Notes: a model not told the origin generated them from the sequence alone. 64,000 nucleotides of DNA from G963556115 sp963666605 (GCA_965140405.1 OZ223208.1:2480001-2544000), one strand, 5' to 3'. Counted from the stretch's first letter, positions 35,022 to 44,375 are shown. Program-made: numbers and translations.

Positions 35022-36146
35022 CTAGTTATACGATTTCACAACCTTAACTAATTCACCATCCTCTAACTGTCTCTGTCCTTTAATAATAACATTATCACTT
35101 GTAGTAAGTCCTGAGACAATCTCTACCTGATCACCACTAATAATACCTGTAACAATTTTCCTCATTCTAGCTACACCATCCTCTTCAACATAGCAAAGCT
35201 TCTGGTCACCAAATGGAATTACAGCATATATTGGCAGTAACAATGCATTATTGATAACACCTCTAATAATTTTACTCTCAACGAACATGCCAGCTCTTAA
35301 CATCTTTTCAGAATTATCAACAACCATTTGTAGCTTATAAGCCTGCGCTCCATCAGCCGGCTTTTCCGAAAGAAAGACTTTTTTACCTTTTATAACTTTA
35401 TCCCTATTCTGAGTAAGGGTAATATCAGCTTCTTCAAGATCCTGAACTTTCAAGATATCATCCTCTGGAATAAAAATATTTACTCTTACTTTATCAGTAT
35501 CAAGAATATCGGCAATTGCAGTACCAGGAGCTACCAGCGCTCCAAGCTGAATATATCTTTTATTTATTACACCGTCAAATGACGCCTTAATATCAGTTCT
35601 TTCGAGCTGGAGTTTAGCTTTCTCAAGAATAGCTTCAGCTTCTTGAGCAGGAGCAAGAATAGAGTCATAAGTAGACTGAGAAATCACCTTCTTTTTAAAT
35701 AAAGATTCATTACGCTCTAAGTCACTATCTCGTCTATCAACATTCGCCTTTGCTTCTTTTACAGCAGAAATATAATCTCTATTATCAATTCTGGCAATAA
35801 CCTCGCCCTTTTTTACTGCATCGCCTTCATCTTTAAGAATCTCAGTTATCCGCCCAGTTACCTCAGCTTTAATAACCACATTCTCCCAAGGTTCAACAAT
35901 ACCTGGCAGTACAATTGAGTCCACAATTTTACCTGGTTTGAGGTTCACTACCTCTACATTTGTTCTTTCAAGAACAGCATGTTCCAACTCGCTAGCCTTT
36001 TGCTCTTCCATCTTGGCCATTTTGCTTCTAGTTCCTCCTACAAAGAAGAGTACACCTATAGCCAATACAGCAAGCATAAGAACAAAGGGAAGACTTGAAT
36101 AAATCGCACTTTTTAATTTCCTCGAATTACTCGATTTACCATTCAT
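35022..36146 (-). CDS. RND periplasmic adaptor (HlyD/AcrA-type membrane fusion protein)
   Basis: This 374-residue adaptor has one N-terminal membrane anchor (about 14-33, without a lipobox), a lipoyl-like barrel (VVIKAEVTGRITEILKDEGDAVKKGEVIARID), a helical hairpin (about 105-165) and a beta-barrel domain ending in LLPIYAVIPF. The adaptor joins the inner-membrane RND pump to an outer-membrane channel. It sits between tetR and the pump gene on the minus strand, the standard order of regulated efflux operons. Confidence 0.93.
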   Translation of the reverse strand: MNGKSSNSRKLKSAIYSSLPFVLMLAVLAIGVLFFVGGTRSKMAKMEEQKASELEHAVLERTNVEVVNLKPGKIVDSIVLPGIVEPWENVVIKAEVTGRITEILKDEGDAVKKGEVIARIDNRDYISAVKEAKANVDRRDSDLERNESLFKKKVISQSTYDSILAPAQEAEAILEKAKLQLERTDIKASFDGVINKRYIQLGALVAPGTAIADILDTDKVRVNIFIPEDDILKVQDLEEADITLTQNRDKVIKGKKVFLSEKPADGAQAYKLQMVVDNSEKMLRAGMFVESKIIRGVINNALLLPIYAVIPFGDQKLCYVEEDGVARMRKIVTGIISGDQVEIVSGLTTSDNVIIKGQRQLEDGELVKVVKSYN

Positions 36147-36217
36147 AATTTATTACCTTTTGATATCAATAATTAAAAAAATCGTTGTACACACACATTA
36201 CGCCGCATTATTCGCAT

Positions 36218-37009
36218 TTAACACAAATTATAGATAAACTTACCATAATCGCCATTTTCCTCCAATTCTGCCAAATCAGAGTATATCGTATTTCTCACCT
36301 CTTTCTCAAGCGCTGAGTAGTCATACTCACATGTAAGAGGTCTCCAATTCAATCCATCCATATACGTATTCAAACTGAGAGACAGTACCTTTTTCGCATT
36401 TTTTACCAGTTCTGCCTCGCTGAAACATTCAGTAAAAAAAGGAGGCATATCTGAATATTTTTTATCTTTAATCAACCCGTCATAGCTAATAGCAATACTT
36501 ATCAAAGTATAGTATATATCTACGGTTTCATGCTCACCTAAATCGAGATATCCATTCTTTTGAGCTGATTGTAAGAGTCTACCAAAAGAGTCATAACTCA
36601 TCTTCAGCATTTCGCTATGCTCTTCTTTTAACTCTGGACTTACTTTATCCCATATTGATCCTACTCCAGCAATTTTTATTACCTTATGAAGATTTGGGTT
36701 TACAATGTTATAAAGCATCGCCCCCACAACTGCCGCATAAAATATAGCTCTTTCAGGGAGTTTAAAAGTTTTTGCCCTAGATATTACTCTCTGTCTTTGA
36801 GCAAACCCTTCGTTTAAGATTTTAACGATAATATCTTCTTTACACTTGAAATGCTTATAGATAGTACCTTTTGCATAATCAATTTTCTTTGCTAGTTTAT
36901 CTATAGTAAAGCCAATATATCCGTGCTCAAGTAGCATATCAAAAGCTGTTTCAATTATTAGCGACTCCCTCTCCCGAAACTCCCGTTCCTTCCTGCTAGC
37001 TATGCTCAT
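36218..37009 (-). CDS. TetR-family regulator of the RND pump operon
   Basis: The 263-residue protein begins MSIASRKEREFRERESLI, followed by a TetR-type helix-turn-helix (GYIGFTIDKLAKKIDYAKGTIYKHFKCKEDI). I chose the ATG at 37009; the frame is open to 37123, but a consensus promoter and a palindrome lie inside that extension. The ligand-binding C-terminal region is about 200 residues. By position it regulates itself and the two transport genes downstream, 70 bp away. The ligand is unknown. Confidence 0.88.
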   Translation of the reverse strand: MSIASRKEREFRERESLIIETAFDMLLEHGYIGFTIDKLAKKIDYAKGTIYKHFKCKEDIIVKILNEGFAQRQRVISRAKTFKLPERAIFYAAVVGAMLYNIVNPNLHKVIKIAGVGSIWDKVSPELKEEHSEMLKMSYDSFGRLLQSAQKNGYLDLGEHETVDIYYTLISIAISYDGLIKDKKYSDMPPFFTECFSEAELVKNAKKVLSLSLNTYMDGLNWRPLTCEYDYSALEKEVRNTIYSDLAELEENGDYGKFIYNLC

Positions 37010-37054
37010 TTTATAATCCTTAATAGTCTTTATTATAATAACTCTACAGAATGA

Positions 37055-37083
37055 ATTATAGTCCTTTTTTGACCAATAGTCAA
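37055..37083 (-). promoter_or_regulatory. promoter of the tetR-MFP-RND operon with overlapping operator palindrome
   Basis: On the minus strand TTGACT (37083-37078), 17 bp, and a perfect TATAAT (37060-37055). The palindrome TTGAC-N5-GTCAA (37069-37083) covers the -35 box and part of the spacer, where a TetR dimer could block polymerase. It also sets the gene start at 37009. Confidence 0.8.
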
Positions 37084-37144
37084 TATTATACCGAGCGATA
37101 TTTACTACCTTTAAATATAACATTTAATATTAATCAACTTTATC

Positions 37145-37173
37145 TTGAAAAAAATATAAATCTAATGTACTAT
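37145..37173 (+). promoter_or_regulatory. candidate promoter of the protein kinase gene
   Basis: TTGAAA (37145-37150), 17 bp, TACTAT (37168-37173), about 120 bp before the ATG at 37296. Confidence 0.45.
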
Positions 37174-37295
37174 ATGTCATAATCTAAAATCAAAATATGA
37201 AAATGTGGGTATGGTAATTTTACCTTCAAACCACATCCTTAAAAGGTATAATATCAACAAACTAATCTTATCAAAACTTGGTATGGGGAAGAGAA

Positions 37296-38624
37296 ATGGT
37301 AATTCGTTGTCCAAACTGCAAGAAAGTATTATCAAAACTCGAAATAAAAAATCATAAATGCCCAAATTGCTTGTGTGAAATCAAGATAACCTCAACAACA
37401 TCCATCCTCCGGCATGTTACAACATCTACCCCTAGGACTATTACACCTAGCTATTTCTCAGAACATGAACTTCTTGAGCCAAATAAAGAGAAGTTTACTA
37501 TTGATCCGGAGTTCCCAAAACTAAAGGTCAACACCAATCCTAGGAATTTCTCAATAATATTTAAAGAGTCAAATATATTGTCAAAGGTTGCTCCTAGCGA
37601 TGACATTGATTATGAAGTCACAGAAACTATTGGAAGCGGCGGTATGGGTATTGTGCTAAAAGCTACCCAAAAAGCTATAGGACGCGAAGTAGCTGTCAAA
37701 CTTGCTGAGACTAATGAAAAGCTCGATAAATCTACCAGCAGAAAGCTCTGCACTGAAGCTGCAATAACTGGAAGACTTGAACACCCTAATATCGTTCCTA
37801 TATATGATCTAGGTCTCAATGAAGAGGACAATGTCTTCTATGCCATGAAACTGGTTGAAGGCACACCGTGGTGCGACATTATTGATGCAAAGTCATTACA
37901 AGAGAATATCGAGATACTTCTTGCCGTCTGCAACGGCATGGCTTACGCTCACAATCAAGGTGTGATACATAGGGATCTAAAACCTGACAATATCATGATA
38001 GGCAAATTCTCTGAGGTTCTAATTTCAGACTGGGGTCTAGCTGCAGGAATTAATGATGACTCCTTTGCCCCTAGAATTACCTACGAAGACGCAATTGCTG
38101 GGACTCCGGCCTACATGGCTCCTGAGATGGCGCTAGGTTTCGAGGATAAAATTAATGAGACAAGTGATATCTATCTGCTTGGGGCGATACTCTTTGAAAT
38201 TCTTACAGGCCAAGTTCCCCATACTGGTGACAGTATAATTCAATGTGTTTCCAATGCTGGAAAAAATATTATAGAAGAACCGTGGGTAAATAGTGAACTT
38301 TTAAAGACTGCGATGAAAGCAATGTCTACCAAACAGGAAGAAAGATATAGCTGCGTTGATGACTTTAAGAACGCCATAAAGACACACTATGAAAGTGTAA
38401 AACTATCGACCAAGGCCAAGAAAATTTTCTCACAAGGAAGACTTAGCAAGGATTATGGAGAGATTCTTAGAGCAATTCTTGGTTTTCAAAATGCTCTTGA
38501 GTATTGGAGTGAGAATGAAGAAGCAAAACGCTACCTAGAAGAATCAGTCAACTTTCTTTCAGACTGTGCAAGCAAACAAGGTGATGAAAAATTCATTTCA
38601 AAGATAGCATCGATGTTGAGATAA
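37296..38624 (+). CDS. Hanks-type Ser/Thr protein kinase with N-terminal zinc ribbon
   Basis: The 442-residue protein begins with a CxxC...CxxC zinc ribbon (C5, C8, C22, C25). The kinase domain runs from about residue 106: glycine loop GSGGMGIVLKA, VAVKLA, catalytic VIHRDLKPDNIM, DWGLA in place of DFG, and GTPAYMAPEMA. A helical C-terminal part (about 375-442) resembles TPR or MalT-like repeats. There is no membrane segment, so it is cytoplasmic. The ATG at 37296 follows a GGGGAAGAG ribosome site; a TTG at 37278 is not needed. Such kinases are abundant in planctomycetes and lentisphaeral bacteria. Confidence 0.92.
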   Translation: MVIRCPNCKKVLSKLEIKNHKCPNCLCEIKITSTTSILRHVTTSTPRTITPSYFSEHELLEPNKEKFTIDPEFPKLKVNTNPRNFSIIFKESNILSKVAPSDDIDYEVTETIGSGGMGIVLKATQKAIGREVAVKLAETNEKLDKSTSRKLCTEAAITGRLEHPNIVPIYDLGLNEEDNVFYAMKLVEGTPWCDIIDAKSLQENIEILLAVCNGMAYAHNQGVIHRDLKPDNIMIGKFSEVLISDWGLAAGINDDSFAPRITYEDAIAGTPAYMAPEMALGFEDKINETSDIYLLGAILFEILTGQVPHTGDSIIQCVSNAGKNIIEEPWVNSELLKTAMKAMSTKQEERYSCVDDFKNAIKTHYESVKLSTKAKKIFSQGRLSKDYGEILRAILGFQNALEYWSENEEAKRYLEESVNFLSDCASKQGDEKFISKIASMLR

Positions 38625-38820
38625 CAACTTACTTGCAGTAAGTAAAGAATTTATGTCAACGCTATATGCATTGCTTCCATAATCATTAAGATTATTATTT
38701 AGTTCTCCATTAGCCACTACCAAAGCATTTACAATACTTCGCTATCAATTATTCCATATCAACAATAACTTCACTAATAAGGTAGAAGAGTAATATATTG
38801 AGCTATAACCCTATATACTC
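38625..38820. other. gap after the kinase gene
   Basis: A short hairpin (ACTTAC/GTAAGT) lies within about 20 bp of the kinase stop, without a T-run. I see no gene or RNA in the rest, up to the promoter at 38821. Confidence 0.55.
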
Positions 38821-38848
38821 TTGACTTATGATAGTTCTCCACTACAAT
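38821..38848 (+). promoter_or_regulatory. sigma70 promoter of the second phzF
   Basis: TTGACT (38821-38826), 16 bp, TACAAT (38843-38848). It starts transcription about 40 bp before the ATG at 38895 and excludes the longer reading frame starting at 38853. Confidence 0.7.
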
Positions 38849-38894
38849 TCCATTGACAATACGTTGGCTAAAAAGCGTCAAATCGGAGAACAAG

Positions 38895-39806
38895 ATGCCC
38901 AAACAAATATTTAAGTTCAATAAAATTGATGCTTTTGCAACAATTGGGTCTTTAGGTAATCCCGCTGGAGTTATCTGGTTAGATTCGACTGATACAATTA
39001 CTGCTGAGCAGATGCTTCAAGTCGCGAAAGAACTAAAAGGATTTGTCAGTGAGGTTTGCTATATACACAAAGTATCTGAAGATACTTTCAGGCTAAAATA
39101 CTACTCATCTGAACGTGAAGTTAATTTCTGTGGACACGCGACGATTGCGGTGATGCATGAGTTGTTCTCAAGTGATCCTAATATGATGGTAAAGAAAACG
39201 GTAAATATTATAACGAATGATGGCACATTAATTGTTGAAAATAGATTAAAGAATGAAGGCGCTGTTTTCATAATGTCTCCAGTGCCTAGCACAGACTACA
39301 GAATACCAAGTTTGGACAAGATAGCAAAAGCTCTCGATATATCGAGAACTACTATTAGTACTGAGTTAGCGACAAGTATTGTCAATGCTGGACTGACAAC
39401 CCTCTTAGTTCCAATAAATTCACTTGAGAATATTATCAAGATATCTCCTGAACTAAAAGATCTAAATGCTTTCTGTAAAGAAAATGATATAGACATAGTA
39501 GAAGTATTTACTCCAGATGTTTCTTGTAAAGAAAATGATTATAGATCACGGGGCTTCGCCGCAACCTTTGGTTATCTAGAAGATCCTGCTACAGGCTCAG
39601 GAAACTCAGCATTAGGCTATTACTTGATAAATAATAACCTCTGGAATAAAGAGACCGTGGTAATAGAACAAAATAATTCAAAAGACAAGTATAATATTAT
39701 CAAGCTCCAAAAAAGGGAAGACAGTGAAAGTAGATCCAGAGTAATATTTGGTGGAGGCGCTATAAAACGAATTGACGGCGAGTATACTTTATACTCTCAG
39801 CAATAA
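38895..39806 (+). CDS. second PhzF-family protein
   Basis: This 303-residue PhzF-fold protein starts KIDAFATIGSLGNPAGVIWLD, then LKGFVSEVCYI (conserved glutamate), FCGHATIAVMHEL, and a second-half LEDPATGSGNSALGYYL. It is only distantly like the copy at 30720, so the two are separate family branches and not a recent duplication. The start at 38895 follows GGAGAACAAG. Substrate unknown; it stands alone before mnmG. Confidence 0.9.
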   Translation: MPKQIFKFNKIDAFATIGSLGNPAGVIWLDSTDTITAEQMLQVAKELKGFVSEVCYIHKVSEDTFRLKYYSSEREVNFCGHATIAVMHELFSSDPNMMVKKTVNIITNDGTLIVENRLKNEGAVFIMSPVPSTDYRIPSLDKIAKALDISRTTISTELATSIVNAGLTTLLVPINSLENIIKISPELKDLNAFCKENDIDIVEVFTPDVSCKENDYRSRGFAATFGYLEDPATGSGNSALGYYLINNNLWNKETVVIEQNNSKDKYNIIKLQKREDSESRSRVIFGGGAIKRIDGEYTLYSQQ

Positions 39807-39846
39807 CCATAAATGTTAATTAACCTATAAAGGCGATAAATATATA

Positions 39847-41658
39847 ATGAAAACAGATGTACTAATAGTAGGTGCAGGACACGCAGGGTGTGAAGCAGCA
39901 CTAGCAGTTGCGAGGATGGGGCTCAAAGCCCTTGTTGTTACCATGTCTATGGACACAGTGGCTCAGATGGCCTGCAACCCAGCAATCGGTGGACTAGCTA
40001 AAGGCCAACTTGTACGAGAGATAGATGCTTTGGGCGGCGCTATGGGATTGTGTATAGATGCAACAGGAATTCAGTTCAGAATGCTCAAGTCTTCAAAAGG
40101 TCCCGCTGTGCGTTCACCTAGAGCTCAAGCGGATAGATGGGCATACCAACACTGGATGAAGCACTATATGGAACGAGAACCAAATGTCAAAATGCTCCAA
40201 GACAGGATAACAGATATACTTACAGAAGACGGTAAGGTTATTGGAGTAAAGACAGCTATCGGAATCGAGATAGAGACAACATCTGTGGTCGTCTGCACCG
40301 GTACATTCCCTAGAGGAAAGACCCATATTGGTGAGAGCATTGCTCCTGGTGGACGTTTCGGTGAACCTGCAGCAACTGAGATTTCTGCTAGTATGGAGAG
40401 TCTAAACTTACCGCTACTAAGACTAAAGACTGGCACCTGCCCACGGGTTAATGCCAGAACTGTAGACTACTCAAAAATGGAGATACAACCGGGAGATAAC
40501 CCGCCACAACCATTCTCATACCTTACAGAGTCCCTAGATCTTGAGCAGGTTCCATGCTGGGCAACATGGACAACAGACAAGACACAGAAGGTCATCGAAG
40601 ATATACTCAAAGATGCTCCGTTATTTTCAGGACAGATTGAAGGTGTCGGTCCGCGTTACTGCCCATCTTTTGAATTAAAAATAGCCCGATTCCCAGAGAA
40701 GACGCGCCACCACGTATTTGTCGAACCAGAAGGAAGAAATACTGAAGAACTTTACCTCAATGGTCTCTCTACAAGTATCGACTTTAAGTCACAAGAAAGA
40801 ATGGTTCGCTCAGTCCCTGGCCTAGAAGAGGCAGAAATCATTAGATACGGCTATGCGGTCGAATATGATGCAATCTCCCCAAAAGCACTCAGAGACACCC
40901 TTGAAACAAAGCTTGTCGCAGGTCTATTCTTGGCTGGACAGATAAACGGAACCTCTGGCTACGAAGAAGCAGCGGCGCAAGGTCTCTATGCAGGTATCAA
41001 TGCTGCTCTGAAGGTCGAAGGACGACCACCTTTCATACTTGGACGCGATGAAGCATACATCGGTGTGCTTGTTGACGATATCGTCACACGAGGCACAGAC
41101 GAACCTTACCGTCTTTTCACCAGTAGAGCCGAGTACAGGCTGCTCCTACGCCAGGACAACGCAGATCTCAGACTCTCAGAAAGAGCGAGAGAGTTGGGGC
41201 TTATCAGTGAAGATAGAGCGAGCAAAGTAAACGCCTTAAAAGAAGAGATCACCAATACCCTCAAAATACTAGAAAATACCCGCAGAGAAGAAAAGACGCT
41301 TTCTCAACACCTGAAGAATCCTGATACAAGTTGGGAAGAAGTAATCGAAAAAGCTCCCGAAGAGCTTGCTGATATCTCAGAGAGAGCAAGCGAACAAGCT
41401 TTGATAGAGACAAGGTACGCAGGATATATAGAGCGCCACCTCAATCAGATAAAGAAGCTAAGAAGGAATGCACACATGCGCATCCCTGACGGTTTTGATT
41501 ACTCAGTAATTTCAGGACTGAGACTGGAAGCAAAAGAGAAACTTACAGATATCGCTCCAGAGACTATTGGGCAAGCAAGTAAGATTTCAGGAGTATCACC
41601 TTCAGATCTATCTCTACTCGCTATCAAGGTAAAACAATTCACTAATAACAAGGAATAG
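39847..41658 (+). CDS. mnmG: tRNA uridine-5-carboxymethylaminomethyl modification enzyme
   Basis: MnmG (GidA) with MnmE adds the cmnm5 group to U34 of certain tRNAs. The 603-residue flavoprotein begins with the FAD loop VLIVGAGHAGCEAALA, has the GidA signature GPRYCPSFELKI near 275 and the conserved GQINGTSGYEEAAAQGL near 364, followed by the C-terminal helical tRNA/MnmE-binding region with IPDGFDYSVISGLRLEA. mnmE and rsmG are not in the window. tRNA-Lys(TTT) and tRNA-Glu(TTC), two classic substrates, are encoded 9 kb upstream. Confidence 0.97.
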   Translation: MKTDVLIVGAGHAGCEAALAVARMGLKALVVTMSMDTVAQMACNPAIGGLAKGQLVREIDALGGAMGLCIDATGIQFRMLKSSKGPAVRSPRAQADRWAYQHWMKHYMEREPNVKMLQDRITDILTEDGKVIGVKTAIGIEIETTSVVVCTGTFPRGKTHIGESIAPGGRFGEPAATEISASMESLNLPLLRLKTGTCPRVNARTVDYSKMEIQPGDNPPQPFSYLTESLDLEQVPCWATWTTDKTQKVIEDILKDAPLFSGQIEGVGPRYCPSFELKIARFPEKTRHHVFVEPEGRNTEELYLNGLSTSIDFKSQERMVRSVPGLEEAEIIRYGYAVEYDAISPKALRDTLETKLVAGLFLAGQINGTSGYEEAAAQGLYAGINAALKVEGRPPFILGRDEAYIGVLVDDIVTRGTDEPYRLFTSRAEYRLLLRQDNADLRLSERARELGLISEDRASKVNALKEEITNTLKILENTRREEKTLSQHLKNPDTSWEEVIEKAPEELADISERASEQALIETRYAGYIERHLNQIKKLRRNAHMRIPDGFDYSVISGLRLEAKEKLTDIAPETIGQASKISGVSPSDLSLLAIKVKQFTNNKE

Positions 41659-41688
41659 TAATAAACCCTTATCTAGCATCATACCAAG

Positions 41689-41708
41689 CTAGCCCTAAAT
41701 TGGGCTAG
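41689..41708 (+). terminator. hairpin after mnmG
   Basis: CTAGCCC (41689-41695) pairs with GGGCTAG (41702-41708), 6-base loop, 30 bp after the stop. No T-run follows, so it is weak. Confidence 0.45.
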
Positions 41709-41812
41709 TAATTAACACGACTTAGTATATTAGTCTTGCAAAAGCGAGCTTGTAGGAGATAATTAGTATATACTAAAGAGGTAAAGCGTTCATCTATATT
41801 GGAGGAACAAAA

Positions 41813-42424
41813 ATGCGAATACTATTTATATTATCCTGCTTACTATTACTTCCACTCAATCTCTCAGCTAATGAAAAAGATGACAAGCAAATTGCAGAAT
41901 TAAGCAAGAAGGTAGAAGAGCTCAACCGACAGCTCGATCTGCTTACACAGCAAATCAAAGAACAAGCCCAGGATGATAAAAGAGAAGAAAGCTCTGCTAC
42001 TACTCCCGAGGAACAAGAACAGAGCACAAAGGTAAGCGACAAAACTCCACAAGACGATCAAATTGACAAGTTACTTAAAGCTGTTGAAAGTATCTCTAAA
42101 AATCAAGAAGATCTAAAACGTCAACTTTCAGAGATACAGACCGCGGCAGAACCAGTTGAGTCGGTAGAGACAGTTGAGAACCCAGAGGTAATCTATACTG
42201 ATGATTCAGACCAAGAGATTCTATATGAATACGGCAACGTTGTAGGTGAGTCAGAACCGAGAGTAATATACGTAAATCCCGATCCTGTTTACGTTAGAGA
42301 ACCGATAAGGTACTACTCTACCCCAAAATACGGTTTCAGCTTCAGCTTTGGAAATGGGAGTAACTACTGGAACAGAAACCATTGGCGCTATAATAGGAAT
42401 CACCGCCGCCACTATTGGCATTGA
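41813..42424 (+). CDS. exported coiled-coil protein of unknown function
   Basis: This 203-residue protein has a signal peptide (MRILFILSCLLLLPLNLSA), two coiled-coil stretches (about 24-55 and 80-105; KKVEELNRQLDLLTQQIKEQ), an acidic Glu/Gln-rich linker, and a C-terminal segment unusually rich in Tyr, Asn, Arg and His (YWNRNHWRYNRNHRRHYW). No family is recognised. The aromatic-histidine tail could bind metal or surface polymers; that is a guess. An ideal GGAGG ribosome site precedes the ATG. Confidence 0.7.
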   Translation: MRILFILSCLLLLPLNLSANEKDDKQIAELSKKVEELNRQLDLLTQQIKEQAQDDKREESSATTPEEQEQSTKVSDKTPQDDQIDKLLKAVESISKNQEDLKRQLSEIQTAAEPVESVETVENPEVIYTDDSDQEILYEYGNVVGESEPRVIYVNPDPVYVREPIRYYSTPKYGFSFSFGNGSNYWNRNHWRYNRNHRRHYWH

Positions 42425-42450
42425 TACTAGAAGTCATCTTATTCATTTAT

Positions 42451-42489
42451 AAGGCTAGAGTTCATGCAATACCTATGAGTTCCAGCCTT
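42451..42489. terminator. bidirectional terminator between convergent genes
   Basis: AAGGCTAGAGTTCATG (42451-42466) pairs with the strand ATGAGTTCCAGCCTT ending 42489 over about 15 positions (several G-T pairs), around a short loop. AT-rich sequence follows in both directions. Confidence 0.65.
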
Positions 42490-42509
42490 ATATAATATAT
42501 ATATTTAAA

Positions 42510-43046
42510 TTAAAACTCTATACCCTTGCGAGCCGGAATACCAGCAGCATAATAGTGCTTCACAGGAGAAATATCACTAACAAGGTCAGCAACATCGACA
42601 AGCTTTTGCGGCACATCTCTACCAGTAATAATCAACTCCAACATTGGTGGTTTAGTATTTATAATGCTAATAATGTCATCCAGTTCAAGAACTCCCCTCT
42701 TGATAGCCCCAAGAGCTTCGTCCAAAACAACGAGCTGGTACTGCCCCGATTCTACCGCCCTCTTCACAGACAAAATTCCATTTCGTGCAAGCTCAATCTC
42801 TTCCTTATACAACTCAACTTTTGACGGATCAATCCATCTACCACTTCCAAACCTATCCAAGGTCACATTATCACCGAGCATTCTCAGCCCCTCAATTTCG
42901 GCGCAATCACGTCCTTTTATAAATTGTCCAAAATAAACCTTCATTCCAGCTCCAACCGCCCTAAGGGTTAGCCCCAGAGCTGCAGTAGTCTTTCCCTTCC
43001 CATTTCCTGTATATATTTGAACACATCCACGTTTCCAGCAATCCAT
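42510..43046 (-). CDS. cobO: cob(I)yrinic acid a,c-diamide adenosyltransferase (CobO/BtuR type)
   Basis: This 178-residue protein has the P-loop GNGKGKTTAALG near residue 12 and the family's KVYFGQFIKG and VVLDEALGAI. It transfers an adenosyl group from ATP to cobalt of the corrin, making coenzyme B12. No other cobalamin-synthesis gene or B12 riboswitch is nearby, so it may serve salvage or have diverged; CobO-like proteins without the pathway are known. It converges with the preceding gene. Confidence 0.9.
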   Translation of the reverse strand: MDCWKRGCVQIYTGNGKGKTTAALGLTLRAVGAGMKVYFGQFIKGRDCAEIEGLRMLGDNVTLDRFGSGRWIDPSKVELYKEEIELARNGILSVKRAVESGQYQLVVLDEALGAIKRGVLELDDIISIINTKPPMLELIITGRDVPQKLVDVADLVSDISPVKHYYAAGIPARKGIEF

Positions 43047-43248
43047 AACAACCCTTTTTTATATTAATATTTTAAACGTCTAACAGCATAATTATCTACT
43101 AATTACAGTAAAAATCAACTATAAACGAATAATACACCATTCAACTTCTATCAGAAAAATAAAAGGATACTTGAAGCGGAGCATACAGATTTATACTATA
43201 AGACTGTGAAACAACAAAAACTCGTTCCTAAATAAAGGGTAAAATCGC

Positions 43249-43524
43249 ATGAACACCGCAAGATCTTTAAAACCTAAGGCACCACGTCGCAAGGCACACC
43301 TGAGAGGGTTCTCTCCAGATGGTGCGGAGGTTATCGTGGAGAGCAACGGTGAACTTGATATCATTGGCGGCAATCGCGATAATTACAACAACCTAATCAG
43401 AATTGCTAAAACCTACCTTGCAATAATCAAGGAAAATGGCTACGATATCTCAAATCTTAGCAAAAAGGAGTTCTCAGAGATAAATATAATTCTTAGAGAA
43501 CTAAAAGAGCAGAACCGTAGCTAG
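43249..43524 (+). CDS. small hypothetical protein
   Basis: A 91-residue protein I do not recognise. The first 20 residues are very basic (PKAPRRKAHLRG); the rest is a strand (AEVIVESNGELDIIGG) and charged helices ending in KEFSEINIILRELKEQ. An AAAGGG ribosome site stands 11 nt before the ATG. No signal peptide. It is a single gene with 202 bp upstream in which I see nothing certain. Confidence 0.55.
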   Translation: MNTARSLKPKAPRRKAHLRGFSPDGAEVIVESNGELDIIGGNRDNYNNLIRIAKTYLAIIKENGYDISNLSKKEFSEINIILRELKEQNRS

Positions 43525-43715
43525 AAAAGGTCTACTTTAATCCCAAAAAACCATATTCAAGATTACGCCCATTATTATTAACAAAAATCAACATGCCAGT
43601 ATCTTTTTTCTTGCCAAATTTAAAAAATCATTGTATTATACCCATTAAATATCAATTATCTATCATTTATTACCAAGCCAAGGCTTAGTATAGCAATTAA
43701 TTATTGGAGAGAATA

Positions 43716-44096
43716 ATGAAGTACGCAATGTTATTAGTACTATTTTGTGCAACACTACTTACAGCAGGTTGTACCCAGCAACAAGTAACCAAGCAAGAGA
43801 ACGACTTTATGCAAAAGTATAAAGAGGGTACAGTCGTGGTATATTTCTGGGACAAAAATTGCAGAGCTTGTCAAATACAGTCAACAGAGCTTGACGGAGC
43901 AAAGGGTATTATTGACTTCCCACTGATCCGCATTATCCCAAATGACTCCACAATAGCCAAGTATAACCTAAAAGTGTTCCCTACAACTCTAATCTTCCAT
44001 AACGGTAAAGTTGCCAAGCGTTTTGAAGGTGTAGCCTACCGTGATCAGATTATTACTGAGCTAGAGTTTTTAGACAAAGAGGCCTCAGAACTATAA
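43716..44096 (+). CDS. thioredoxin-fold lipoprotein
   Basis: The 126-residue protein has a lipoprotein signal with lipobox LTAGC (Cys19) and a thioredoxin fold: VVVYFWDKNCRACQ with a C49-R-A-C52 active site, then KVFPTTLIFHNGK carrying the cis-proline. It would be attached to a membrane on the periplasmic side and act as a disulfide reductase or carrier. The start is the ATG at 43716 after GGAGAG; an upstream TTG lies before the ribosome site. DsbD-type partners are not in the window. Confidence 0.85.
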   Translation: MKYAMLLVLFCATLLTAGCTQQQVTKQENDFMQKYKEGTVVVYFWDKNCRACQIQSTELDGAKGIIDFPLIRIIPNDSTIAKYNLKVFPTTLIFHNGKVAKRFEGVAYRDQIITELEFLDKEASEL

Positions 44097-44213
44097 AAAT
44101 CAAGAATACTTCTTGACTTACGGCTCGAACTATGTATTTTATAATACTTCAATTACTTAATAATTATTATATTTTACATACAATAGGTCATATTTAACAA
44201 AGGAAACGTAACA

Positions 44214-44375
44214 ATGGCAAGAAACACTAAAAAAGCAGAACGTGAAGTGCTAGCAAAGGCTCGTCGTAAGCTTCGCAGAAAATTAAGTGCTCATAAGGCA
44301 GCAAAACACGGTGGTTCTAGTAAGACTCGCACTAAGAGCTCACACCCACACCGTCGTACATCTGCTCTACGCTAA
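44214..44375 (+). CDS. 53-residue strongly basic protein
   Basis: The sequence from MARNTKKAEREVLAKARRK to RRTSALR has 19 Lys/Arg and 4 His out of 53 residues and only two Glu. The first half is an amphipathic helix candidate, the second half is Ser/Gly/His-rich. A good AAGGA ribosome site lies 9 nt before the ATG, and a terminator hairpin follows 33 bp after the stop, so it looks like an independent gene. I do not recognise it as a ribosomal protein (it matches none of bL34, bL32, bS20, bTHX). RNA or DNA binding is likely from charge alone. Confidence 0.7.
   Translation: MARNTKKAEREVLAKARRKLRRKLSAHKAAKHGGSSKTRTKSSHPHRRTSALR

Noticed and set aside
37010..37123. An N-terminal extension of the TetR protein by 38 residues.
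   Set aside because: A consensus promoter and a palindrome lie inside it, and the ATG at 37009 gives a normal TetR start.
42510..43046. A cobalamin biosynthesis cluster around cobO.
   Set aside because: No other cob or cbi gene is in the window.
43047..43248. A cobalamin riboswitch upstream of cobO was considered.
   Set aside because: No B12-box consensus or plausible multi-helix fold is visible in this AT-rich stretch.
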